The notes under the pieces are model-generated. The model ran no database searches and had not been told where the DNA came from. It was given only the letters and a program-made list of their open reading frames with translations. Shown one piece after another: positions 7,664-15,743 of a stretch of DNA of 64,000 nucleotides. How positions within the stretch are numbered: the first letter of the stretch is position 1; each line of letters starts with the position of its first letter. Position numbers and translations under genes: made by a program. Origin of the DNA: JBQTHD01 sp052390275 (GTDB taxonomy: Bacteria > Actinomycetota > Acidimicrobiia > Acidimicrobiales > AC-14); NCBI GenBank assembly GCA_052390275.1, contig JBQTHD010000040.1, forward strand, positions 1 to 64,000, given 5' to 3'.

Positions 7664-8857
7664 TCACCCCGGTCGACCCACTCCGACCAGATCCCCCGCC
7701 CGCCAGCCCCGGATGCGGACCGGGGTTCCCGACTGGGACGCCTCGATCATCTGACCGTTGCCTATGTAGAGCGCGTTGTGGTGTATTCCCCGGACGTTGG
7801 GCCCGAAGAACAACAGGTCGCCAGGTTGCACCTCGTTGACCGGAACCCGGGCGGTCTCGGTGTACTGGAGATAGGCCGAGTGCGACAGCCGGACACCGGC
7901 CACCCGCCACGCCCACCCGGTCAGGCCCGAGCAGTCGAAGTTGTTGGGCCCGGACCCCCCCCACACGTAGGGCTTGCCCAGCTGTTTGCGGGCTTCGGCG
8001 ATGACCGACTCCACCCGGCCGCTGGCTGGACCCGATGGTGGTGGTACCGGGGCGCCCCGGGTAAGCGAACCAGCTGCGGCTGCGGCTGCGGCCGGAGCGG
8101 CGGCGGGGCGGGGGGCTGCTGCGGCGGGGTTGGCTGAACGCCCAACCGGGCCGGCGCTCGGGGCCCCGGCCAGTGCGGCCTGCCGGGCGGCCTGGGCCCG
8201 ACGAGCAGCCTCGGCCTCCCGGCGGTTCTGCTCCTCGGCCACCAGGCGGGCGATCTCTCCCTTCACCCCGGCCAGGACCCGCTTTTGGGCCACCTCGGCA
8301 TCGGCCACCCGCTGGCGCGCCTCGCGCTGGGTCAGCTCCACCTTGCGGGCCTGGACCTGGCGGGCCCCCAACTCGGTCCGGGTGCGCGACAGGTCCTCCC
8401 GGGCCGCCCGCAACTGGCCGGCCAACTGGTGATGGCCGGCGGAGGTGACCCTCAGGTACTGATGGCGCACCACCATCTGGTCGGTCGAGCCCCGCAACCT
8501 GGCCATGGTCCCGGTGGCGGAGCCGGACACGTAGGCGTCCACCGCGGCGGCGGCCAGGGCTCGGCGGACGCTGCTCATCTGACCGTCGGCCCGGGTCACA
8601 TCGGCCGATGCCTGGCGCAGGGACTCATCGATCTGGGCCACCTCCAACCGGGAGCGGTTGTAGGCCTCGGCCTGGACGCTCAAGGCCCGGCCGGTGCGGT
8701 CCAACTCCGCCTCGATCGCCCGCGCCCGGGCCCGGGCATCGTCGAGGGGGGCGGCCTGGGCGGTCGGCGCGGCCATGACACCGACCACCATCACGGCGGC
8801 CGCCACTCTGGCTTTCGTGGTCGACCACGACCACAGATCGCACCGACGATCACCCAT
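7664..8857 (-). CDS. Secreted NlpC/P60 peptidoglycan endopeptidase (RipA-like)
   Basis: A 397-residue exported cell-wall hydrolase. Residues 1-36 form a signal peptide (hydrophobic VAAAVMVVGVMAAP, cleavage near AQA-AP). Residues ~40-230 are a long coiled coil rich in Ala, Arg and Glu, followed by an Ala/Pro linker. The C-terminal ~115 residues are an NlpC/P60 domain with catalytic Cys in NNFDCSGLTGWAW, the region RLSHSAYLQY, and the His in GIHHNALYIGNGQMIEA. These enzymes cut the peptide stems of peptidoglycan, usually at the septum, with the coiled coil controlling access. This fits the family organisation of RipA and similar proteins. Confidence 0.93.
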   Translation of the reverse strand: MGDRRCDLWSWSTTKARVAAAVMVVGVMAAPTAQAAPLDDARARARAIEAELDRTGRALSVQAEAYNRSRLEVAQIDESLRQASADVTRADGQMSSVRRALAAAAVDAYVSGSATGTMARLRGSTDQMVVRHQYLRVTSAGHHQLAGQLRAAREDLSRTRTELGARQVQARKVELTQREARQRVADAEVAQKRVLAGVKGEIARLVAEEQNRREAEAARRAQAARQAALAGAPSAGPVGRSANPAAAAPRPAAAPAAAAAAAGSLTRGAPVPPPSGPASGRVESVIAEARKQLGKPYVWGGSGPNNFDCSGLTGWAWRVAGVRLSHSAYLQYTETARVPVNEVQPGDLLFFGPNVRGIHHNALYIGNGQMIEASQSGTPVRIRGWRAGDLVGVGRPG

Positions 8858-8918
8858 CGTCCGCCGACGCTAACCCCAACACCCTCAAATGCCTAGTCAG
8901 GACCCCATTCGAAGTGAC

Positions 8919-10829
8919 TCAATCGGTTACCGCGAAGACGTGGGCCGGGCCCACCGCCGGGTCGAGCCGGACATAGGCCCGGTCCCCGGACCAGTTGTAG
9001 GCCGATCCCGAGAGCTCATCGGTCACCGTGAAGCTTCCCCGGCCGACCACGCCCAGGGCCACGAGGTCGAGGGTCAACAGGTCCTCGGCCGGGTGATGAG
9101 GATCGAGGTTGACGACCACCAGTACGGTGTCGGCCCCATCGCTCGACCGCTTGGACCAGGCCAGGATCGCCGGATTGGTGGAGGCGTGGAAGGTGATGTT
9201 GCCCAACTCGGCCAGGGCGCGATGTTCGCGCCGGACCCGGTTGACCGTGCTGATCAGATCAACCAGCGGAGCCGGTGGATCCCATGGCCGGGGCCTGACC
9301 CGGTACTTCTCCGAATCGAAGTGCTCCTCGCTGGGGCCGGTCGGATCGGCTTGGGCGTTCTCGAGGTGCTCGAATCCCCGGTAGATGCCGTAGGAGGGCA
9401 CCAGCAGTGCGGCCAGCACCAGGCGCAGCGCGAAAACCGAAGGCGGGCCGCCCCGCAGCGGTTCGGCCAGAATGTCCGGGGTGGTGGGCCAGAAGTTGGG
9501 CCGCATGTAGTCAGCGGCCCGCCCCCGGGAGACCTCCTCGGCGTAGGTACGAAGTTCGGCGGCGGTCGTTCTCCAGGTGAAGTAGGTGTAGCTCTGGGAG
9601 AAGCCCACCTCGGCCAACTTGGCCATCATCTTGGGCCGCGTGAAGGCCTCGGCCAGAAAGATGACGTCGGGCCAGGCCGACCGGATGCTCTCGATGAGCC
9701 AGGCCCAAAAAGCCAGGGACTTGGTGTGGGGGTTGTCCACCCGAAAAATGCGGACCCCCCGGTTGATCCAAAACCTCAGGATCTCCGCGCAGGCCGACCA
9801 CAGGGCCAGGCGGTCGCTCTCGGCCGCCGGCCAGAAGTTGATCGGGTAGATGTCCTCGTAGCGTTTGGGGGGGTTCTCGGCGGTGCGGATGGAGCCATCG
9901 GCCCGGTGCAGGAACCACTCGGGGTGCTCGGTCACCCAGGGGTGGTCGGGCGAGCACTGGAGCGCGTAGTCCAGGGCCACCTCCAACCCCACCCGTTGGG
10001 CCGCCAGTACCAGTTGGTCGAAGTCGGCCATGGTGCCCAGCGCTGGCTCCACCGCGCTGTGGCCCCCGGCGGGGCCGCCGATGGCCCAGGGGCTGCCCGG
10101 ATCCTCGGGTCCCGCGGTCAGGGAGTTGTGACGTCCCTTGCGGGCGCTGGTGCCGATGGGATGGATGGGCGGCAGGTAGACGATGTCGAAACCCATGGCC
10201 GCGATGTCGCCCATCCGCTCGGCGGTGGCGGCCAGTCCCCCTTCCGACCGGGGGAACAACTCGTACCAGGCGCCGAACTGTGCCCGCAGCCGATCCACCC
10301 ACAGATCCAGGGCTCCACTGCAGGACAGGTCCGGGGCCGGCTCGCCCTTGTCTGCCCCGGCGACCGCCTGGGCCGCTTCCTGACGGTCCAGATCGGTGGC
10401 CACCCCGGCGGACTCCCTCAGGGCCAGGTTCTTCTGAGCGGTAGCGGCCCGGTCGGTCCAGGCCTCGACCGCGAAGTGGTGGCGGCCCACGGACTCGGCC
10501 ACCAACTGTCCTTCCCACCGGTCGTTGCCGACATGGGCCATCGTCGAGCGGTTCCAGGTGGCGGAGTCAACCGGCTTCCACCGCACGCAGGCGGCCAGGA
10601 CATCGTGGCCGTCGCGGAAAATGTCAGCGGAAACGGTGGTGGGAAGCCCGACGGTGGCCTTGGCCCCAAAAAGACCCCCCGGCGTACTGGGCCGAACATC
10701 GTCGATGATGATCGCCTGGAGCGGTTCGCCACGCACGGGACCCCGGGCCGGATCGACGTTGAAGGGTTGTGGCGCCGGGGCGGTGGCCTTTGGGGGAGTG
10801 GATTTGGCTTTGCTCTTGCGATCAGGCAT
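8919..10829 (-). CDS. glgE: Maltose-1-phosphate maltosyltransferase GlgE
   Basis: A 636-residue GH13 enzyme that transfers maltosyl units from maltose-1-phosphate to alpha-1,4-glucans, the key step of the actinobacterial GlgE pathway. An N-terminal beta domain (DDVRPSTPGGLFGAKATVG onward) precedes the catalytic barrel. Barrel landmarks are FDIVYLPPIHPIG, EVALDYALQCSPDHPW, RIFRVDNPHTK with the nucleophile Asp, and VIFLAEAFTRPKMM with the acid/base Glu. GlgE-typical LPPIHPIG and NPPKRYEDIYPINF are present, which separates it from trehalose synthase. It sits upstream of no maltokinase here, so GlgB, Pep2 and TreS must lie elsewhere. The glycogen phosphorylase gene is 5 kb away. Confidence 0.95.
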   Translation of the reverse strand: MPDRKSKAKSTPPKATAPAPQPFNVDPARGPVRGEPLQAIIIDDVRPSTPGGLFGAKATVGLPTTVSADIFRDGHDVLAACVRWKPVDSATWNRSTMAHVGNDRWEGQLVAESVGRHHFAVEAWTDRAATAQKNLALRESAGVATDLDRQEAAQAVAGADKGEPAPDLSCSGALDLWVDRLRAQFGAWYELFPRSEGGLAATAERMGDIAAMGFDIVYLPPIHPIGTSARKGRHNSLTAGPEDPGSPWAIGGPAGGHSAVEPALGTMADFDQLVLAAQRVGLEVALDYALQCSPDHPWVTEHPEWFLHRADGSIRTAENPPKRYEDIYPINFWPAAESDRLALWSACAEILRFWINRGVRIFRVDNPHTKSLAFWAWLIESIRSAWPDVIFLAEAFTRPKMMAKLAEVGFSQSYTYFTWRTTAAELRTYAEEVSRGRAADYMRPNFWPTTPDILAEPLRGGPPSVFALRLVLAALLVPSYGIYRGFEHLENAQADPTGPSEEHFDSEKYRVRPRPWDPPAPLVDLISTVNRVRREHRALAELGNITFHASTNPAILAWSKRSSDGADTVLVVVNLDPHHPAEDLLTLDLVALGVVGRGSFTVTDELSGSAYNWSGDRAYVRLDPAVGPAHVFAVTD

Positions 10830-10838
10830 GAAGGACCA

Positions 10839-12797
10839 TCATCGCTGCCTGGTGAGGACCAGGCCGACCGCGGCCACCTCGCCGGGTTGTCCGGGCGACG
10901 CCCCTCCCAGCCCAGGTACGGCCACGTTCACGACGTTGACCTGGCCGGGGACCTGACTTCGGGGCAGGTCCCCTCCGGCCGGTGAAGGCACCGGGCATGG
11001 GCCGGGGGGGGCCACCCGGTTGAGGAACAACTCCACCTCCAGGTGCGACCCAGCGCCGACGGTTGCCGCCGTCCGGGTTCGGCCGCTGTAGAGGCCCGGT
11101 CGACCGCAGGCGGCCGCCTGGCGGGCTGCCTGAACCCAGAAGTCCTCGTACAGGTTCCCCAGGTCATCGATGGCGGTGATGGCCGAGTGATCGATATCGA
11201 TGCGCCGGGACACGGTCCCGTCGTTGTCCACCACCACGTTGTAGCTGATCGCCGCCGGATCCTTGGCCGCCGGCCCTCTCATATCCAGGTCGATTACCGA
11301 AACCGTGCCGCCGCTTCCACTGACGGCGTAGATCGGGCCTCCGTCGACCACCAGGACGTGGTCCTGCTCGTCGCCATCGACTTCGGCCACCCGCCGGGCC
11401 ACCTCCGACACAGGCCCCCCGGCCGACAGTCCCAGGGCCTCCACCAAAGCCGCGGCAGTGGGAACGGGAAGGCTGGAGGTGGCGCACTGCTCGATCCCGC
11501 CCAACAACTCCTGAGCATCGATGACCGGACCGGCGGTACCGTCCGAGCCGCCCAGATCGGACCCGGGAGGCGCGCCGGGGTCACGGCTGTCGGGTTCGAT
11601 GCGGCCAGGTTCGCTGCCGTCGAGGCCTGATCCAGGCTGGTCCTGCGCGACCGTCGTCCCCACCGCCATACATCGCAATGCTGGTTCCGTATCGACCCCG
11701 GCCACCCCCAGCAGGTCGTTGGTCAACTCCAGAGCCAAGAACGCAGGGGTGACCACACTGGTCAACTGGTGGCGGGTTCGGCCCCGGGCCGGGGGTGTCA
11801 CCGTCAGCGCCAGGTCCCCGCCCGCCGGCACCCGGCCCCGACCGGAAAAGATCCTCCCCAGGGGGTCCGGCCCGATCGAGTCCAGATCGACTCGGGTCCC
11901 GGGCGTCGCCTTCTCGCCGGCGCCCGACCCGGAATCCTCCGATTCCCACGTTTCCGATCCAGGTGCGCCCTGGCCGGGAGATTCGGCCGACCGGTCCAGG
12001 GCCACGAGGGGTTCGACGAGAGGCTCGGCCCTGACGCCGGCGGGAAGGTCGATCAATGCTCCAAAGGGTCCCTGGGTGAACACCCGGAACCTCACCCCTT
12101 CGGGCCCCGACTCCGGGCAACGGGCCCCCAACTGCGCCGACTGGTCGCTGCCACCAGGATTGGTTCCCGCCGGTGCCGGCCGGGTCACCGCAGCGAACCT
12201 TCCCAGGCGCTGCGCCGGGCCACAGGAGATCCCGGACGATTGATAGGAGCCCAGGCGCCGGTTGGCCACCTGGGCCATGAGTTCAGCCAGGACCTCGGGC
12301 TGCCAGGTGAAAACGGCCAGCGTCAGTGCGCTGTCCGACGGATCTGGCGGACTGGCGGTGGATGCGTCAACCTGCGCCACCAGGTCGGAGCCCTGCTGGC
12401 GGCTGGCCAGGGGCCGCAGGGGCCCGGACCCTTCTGCCGGGCCGGCGGCCAAAAAGGTCAGGGCCTCCACCTCGCCGGGGGGCAGGGCCACCTTGACCTC
12501 CACCGGCTTGGCCAGACCACCATCTGCGGACAGACGGTAGATCCGGGCCTGGGCTTGCGCACCGGCCAGAACAAGGTCATTGGCTCCCTGGACTTCGAGG
12601 CGGACCCGGGCTCTGTCCCGGGTGGCCCGGGGAGGCAGGGTCACCCGGATCTCCGAAGCCGACAGTTGGGTCGTCCGCTCCGAGCGGACGTCGAGTTCCA
12701 CCGAGCGTTGTTCGGCCCCCGAAAGCGGGCCGGAACACCCGGCCAACAGGGAGGAAACCAGCAGGAGCCCTACCCCAGCGGCCGTGGGCCGGGCGAT
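10839..12797 (-). CDS. Putative lipoprotein, probably with an ATC start
   Basis: About 652 residues, unrecognised, very likely a lipoprotein: residues 1-20 read as a signal peptide with Arg, a Leu/Val core and the lipobox LLAGC. There is no ATG, GTG or TTG ahead of that signal in frame back to the stop at 12834-12836. The only TTG (12746) falls inside the lipobox and would lose the signal. ATC at 12797 is preceded at seven bases by GAGGAG. The mature protein is rich in Gly, Pro, Asp and Ser, with beta-like segments and several Cys (e.g. ISCGPAQR, GARCPES, ALRCMAVG, IEQCATS, AACGRPG). The 3' part (VVDGGPIYAVSGSG to IDIDHSAITAIDDLGN) could be an extracellular binding domain. It follows the DUF4282 gene by four bases. 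Confidence 0.65.
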   Translation of the reverse strand: MARPTAAGVGLLLVSSLLAGCSGPLSGAEQRSVELDVRSERTTQLSASEIRVTLPPRATRDRARVRLEVQGANDLVLAGAQAQARIYRLSADGGLAKPVEVKVALPPGEVEALTFLAAGPAEGSGPLRPLASRQQGSDLVAQVDASTASPPDPSDSALTLAVFTWQPEVLAELMAQVANRRLGSYQSSGISCGPAQRLGRFAAVTRPAPAGTNPGGSDQSAQLGARCPESGPEGVRFRVFTQGPFGALIDLPAGVRAEPLVEPLVALDRSAESPGQGAPGSETWESEDSGSGAGEKATPGTRVDLDSIGPDPLGRIFSGRGRVPAGGDLALTVTPPARGRTRHQLTSVVTPAFLALELTNDLLGVAGVDTEPALRCMAVGTTVAQDQPGSGLDGSEPGRIEPDSRDPGAPPGSDLGGSDGTAGPVIDAQELLGGIEQCATSSLPVPTAAALVEALGLSAGGPVSEVARRVAEVDGDEQDHVLVVDGGPIYAVSGSGGTVSVIDLDMRGPAAKDPAAISYNVVVDNDGTVSRRIDIDHSAITAIDDLGNLYEDFWVQAARQAAACGRPGLYSGRTRTAATVGAGSHLEVELFLNRVAPPGPCPVPSPAGGDLPRSQVPGQVNVVNVAVPGLGGASPGQPGEVAAVGLVLTRQR

Positions 12798-12801
12798 CCT
12801 G

Positions 12802-13734
12802 CTACTCCTCGAAGGCCTTCTCGGCGATACGGCTCACGTCGTTGCCGATGCGGAAGAACACCATCACCGTCTCGAGCAATACCCGCCCGTAGATGGCCGA
12901 CACCAAGAAGGCCACCGGACTGACCAGGAGGAGGAGCAACCCGTAGAAGGTGCTTCCGATCTGGATGGCGGCAATCGCTGAGAAGAGCACCACGAGACTG
13001 GCCAGGGCGGAGCCGACCAGGACCAACCCGAACAGCACCTTGATGATGGAGGGGGTGATGACCGTCCGGAAGCTGATGTCGAACAGCGCCTTGGCGAATG
13101 CCCCCACGCTGTTGACGCCAGCGGCTCCCGCCGGGGGGCCGGGCGGCGCCGGCGGCGGGAACCAGGCTCCCGCTCCGGGGCCACCGGGTCCACCCGGGCC
13201 CATGGGGCCGCCTGGTCCCGGTCTTGCCGGCCCCATGGGACCGCCTGGTCCACCCGGCCCACCTGGTCCCGGGCGACCCATCGGCGCTGGCGGAGGGGTC
13301 CAGGGCCCAACGCCCGGCGGTGGCGGGGCGACCGGCGGCTGGGGCATGCCAGCCATGCCCGGCGGGGGTGGCGGTGACCAGGGACCAGGGGGTGGGGTGA
13401 GGGGACCCGGGATGGGCGGCGGGGTGGCCATGGCGGGTCGGGCCGGCGTCGGCGGCGGCTGGGCAGCCGAGGGTCGGGGGGGCGAGGGTGATGAGGGCGA
13501 GGGTGATGAGGAGGCCGGCGGTAGGAGAGACTCCGAGATCGAAGATTGGCCTGCGCCTTCAGGCTGGTCGGAAGATCGCACCGGGGGGGCGGGAAGCGCA
13601 GGAGCCGGGACGCCGGAAGCTTCCGCCGATGCGGTGCCGGCCGAGCCCGCCGCCACCGGTGTTCCGCACTGACCGCAGAACGCCGCTCCCGCCTCCAGAG
13701 CCGCCCCACAGCTCACGCAGATGAACGACATCAT
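12802..13734 (-). CDS. Zinc-ribbon, Pro/Gly-rich DUF4282 membrane protein
   Basis: A 310-residue protein with three parts. Residues 1-27 form a zinc ribbon (CVSCGAALEAGAAFCGQCG, two CxxC pairs). Residues ~30-215 are Pro-, Ser- and Gly-rich with collagen-like GPGGPGGP runs, probably disordered. Residues ~220-310 match the DUF4282 pattern: an amphipathic segment, two hydrophobic helices (IIKVLFGLVLVGSALASLVV and a second near 270-290), and the polar end VFFRIGNDVSRIAEK. Function unknown. The start is MM at 13734/13731, inside a repeated start-site element. It is coupled to the zinc-ribbon gene upstream and the lipoprotein gene downstream. Confidence 0.8.
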   Translation of the reverse strand: MMSFICVSCGAALEAGAAFCGQCGTPVAAGSAGTASAEASGVPAPALPAPPVRSSDQPEGAGQSSISESLLPPASSSPSPSSPSPPRPSAAQPPPTPARPAMATPPPIPGPLTPPPGPWSPPPPPGMAGMPQPPVAPPPPGVGPWTPPPAPMGRPGPGGPGGPGGPMGPARPGPGGPMGPGGPGGPGAGAWFPPPAPPGPPAGAAGVNSVGAFAKALFDISFRTVITPSIIKVLFGLVLVGSALASLVVLFSAIAAIQIGSTFYGLLLLLVSPVAFLVSAIYGRVLLETVMVFFRIGNDVSRIAEKAFEE

Positions 13735-13787
13735 TTGCTCCTTGGGTTCATCATCGGCTCCTTGGGTCCATCATTTGCTCCTTGAGT
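13729..13787 (-). repeat. 20-bp tandem repeat carrying ribosome site, start and stop (minicistrons)
   Basis: Three 20-bp copies lie at 13729, 13749 and 13769. Read on the minus strand each contains CAAGGAGC, ATGATG and, through the next copy, a TGA that overlaps that copy's ATG. The result is a chain: stop of the upstream gene (13771-13773) overlapping a first minicistron (MMDPRSR, 13774-13751), which overlaps a second (MMNPRSK, 13754-13731), which overlaps the start of the DUF4282 gene (13734). The unit length of 20 changes frame each time. Confidence 0.8.
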
Positions 13788-15645
13788 ACCGGGAGGCCCC
13801 CACCGCCGCCGGCGGGGTCTCGGGTTCGAACTTGGACTGATCCTCGGCCGACGCCGGAGCCGACCATCCGGTGCGGCGAAGGAGAGCGGGGACCAGCCCG
13901 CCAACCACACCGGCCGCAGCCGCCAGCCCCACGGTGACGGCCACGTTCAGTGACGCGGCCAGCGAGGTTTGCGACCCGCCGGCTGAACCCGTCAGCAGCA
14001 CCTGGCGACAGAGGATGGCCAACACGGCCATTGCCGCCAGAAATCCGCCCACCAGCCCGGCGGCGGTAGCGAGGGACTCGCCTGAACTTTTCGTCCTCTC
14101 CCGCCGCAGGGCCCGATAGGTACGGAACCCGATGAGACCGGGAACCACCAGCATGACCACCCGGAAGGCCAGGTCGGCTGCCTCTGCCCCCGGGGCCGGC
14201 GGGAGGGAAAAGGCGCTCAGGCTCAAGGTGCCCTCACCAAACTGGTCGTTGGGAAGAGAAATCGTCCCACCCATGGCCACCGAGAGGGCCATGACCGCCA
14301 TGGTGGGCAGCACCACTATCAGGGCCACGACGGCCCCGGGGAGTTGGTCGGTCTCCAACGCCGGGTTGATCTCGAGGGCGGCCAGCACCACCGCCGGCAC
14401 CATGAGTGCGAGGGCCATACCCGCCGTCCGGGCACCGGTGGCGGCGGCTCGCAGCGCCTGGCGGAGCCCGGCCTTTTGTGCCTCGGCCAACGGAAGACGA
14501 ATGAGGCGACTGCGGGCCAACCACCACAGTCCGGCCGCTGCGGCCCAGGCCGCACCCACCAGGGCGGCCTCGGCCGGAGGGGCCAGTACGACGAAGCCCA
14601 GTTGATCCCAGGCCTGCGCCAGGCCGTAGGCCATACCCGCCGCCACCGCCCCGGTGAGGACGGCGAACTTCACCACCAGGGCCACCAACTCCGCCGGGGG
14701 CCGGCCCTGCCACTTGCCGGCCACCAGGCTGAGGGCGGAACTGGCCGACCATGCCCCCAGGATCAGGAGCACCAAAAGGGGACCCTCCACCCGGGCGGTC
14801 AGCCCGTTGGTGGCCGCCTCGTTGGCCGCCACCGCCACCCGGGACCCGAAGGCGGCCAGCGCCAGGGGAACCGATCCGATGGCGGCGTCGGCCAGCAGGT
14901 CCGGGTCCTTGGTGGCCGCCAGCGTCAGGCCCACCCCGACGATGGCGCTCAGAGCCACCGCCACCACCATGGCCACCAGGGCGGCAGCCAGCGCGGCGGG
15001 CCAACCCTTCAGCAAAAGACCCAGAACCGAAGACCGAGGCCCGGTCGGGGCCGCACCCGGGGCCCCGGCGGCCTCCTCGGGGTCAGTCCCGGCCGGCATG
15101 GCAAATCGGTCGTTGACCCGGAACCGACCGGCGCCTGCGGCCTCCTGATCGGCCGGGCCCGGGGGGCCGGGAGAGGCGGTCGGGCCCTGGCCGGGGCCTG
15201 CGCCCAACCGCTCGGAGCCGGGGGCTCCAGGGCCTGGCCCGAACCGGCCTCCCCCGACGGCATCCGGGGCGCCCGATCCAGCCAGCGGCGGCGAGGCGGA
15301 AGTCGTCCCCAAACTGCCGAGGCCCGCAGAGCCGGGGGCATTACCCATCCCCGGCGGGCGGGGAGGCCCGGCCCCAGCCGGGGAAGGTGGCGGCGGAGGT
15401 GCGGGCGGAGGACTCAGGGGGCCGGGGATGACCGGTGGCGGCGGTATCACCGGGGGCCGGGAAAACGACGGCGGCATCGATGATCCGGGCGACATCGATG
15501 CTCCGGGCGGCGGCGTCGACCCCGGTGACGAGCCCGACTTCGCGGCCGTCGGCAGGTCGTCGGGGAAGCGAGTCCCACACTTGACACAGAAGGCGGTGCC
15601 CTTCCAAGGGGACCCGCACTCGGTGCAGAAGCGAACCATGCTCAC
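13771..15645 (-). CDS. Zinc-ribbon multi-pass membrane protein
   Basis: A 624-residue protein of unknown function. Residues 1-27 form a zinc ribbon (CTECGSPWKGTAFCVKCG). Residues ~30-190 are Pro/Gly/Ser rich. The rest holds roughly a dozen hydrophobic segments, for example AALAAALVAMVVAVALSAIV and VALIVVLPTMAVMALSVAMG, so it is a polytopic membrane protein. The same layout (ribbon, disordered linker, membrane part) is shared with the DUF4282 gene that follows, suggesting a pair. GTG 15645 and ATG 15639 are both possible starts. The last residues (YSRSK) and the stop are made by the first copy of the 20-bp repeat. Confidence 0.7.
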   Translation of the reverse strand: MSMVRFCTECGSPWKGTAFCVKCGTRFPDDLPTAAKSGSSPGSTPPPGASMSPGSSMPPSFSRPPVIPPPPVIPGPLSPPPAPPPPPSPAGAGPPRPPGMGNAPGSAGLGSLGTTSASPPLAGSGAPDAVGGGRFGPGPGAPGSERLGAGPGQGPTASPGPPGPADQEAAGAGRFRVNDRFAMPAGTDPEEAAGAPGAAPTGPRSSVLGLLLKGWPAALAAALVAMVVAVALSAIVGVGLTLAATKDPDLLADAAIGSVPLALAAFGSRVAVAANEAATNGLTARVEGPLLVLLILGAWSASSALSLVAGKWQGRPPAELVALVVKFAVLTGAVAAGMAYGLAQAWDQLGFVVLAPPAEAALVGAAWAAAAGLWWLARSRLIRLPLAEAQKAGLRQALRAAATGARTAGMALALMVPAVVLAALEINPALETDQLPGAVVALIVVLPTMAVMALSVAMGGTISLPNDQFGEGTLSLSAFSLPPAPGAEAADLAFRVVMLVVPGLIGFRTYRALRRERTKSSGESLATAAGLVGGFLAAMAVLAILCRQVLLTGSAGGSQTSLAASLNVAVTVGLAAAAGVVGGLVPALLRRTGWSAPASAEDQSKFEPETPPAAVGASRYSRSK

Positions 15646-15743
15646 TCATGCTCCCTGACCTTTGGTCCGAGCGCAACCGGTTCGGGCCCGCGGGCCCTGT
15701 GGCCCCCTGAGGCCTGACCCGCTCGGGGCTAACGTCTCGCCCG

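Noticed and set aside
13130..13300. Collagen-like Gly-Pro run as a sign of a separate collagen-like gene
   Set aside because: It lies in frame between the zinc ribbon and DUF4282 part of one protein and is a linker.
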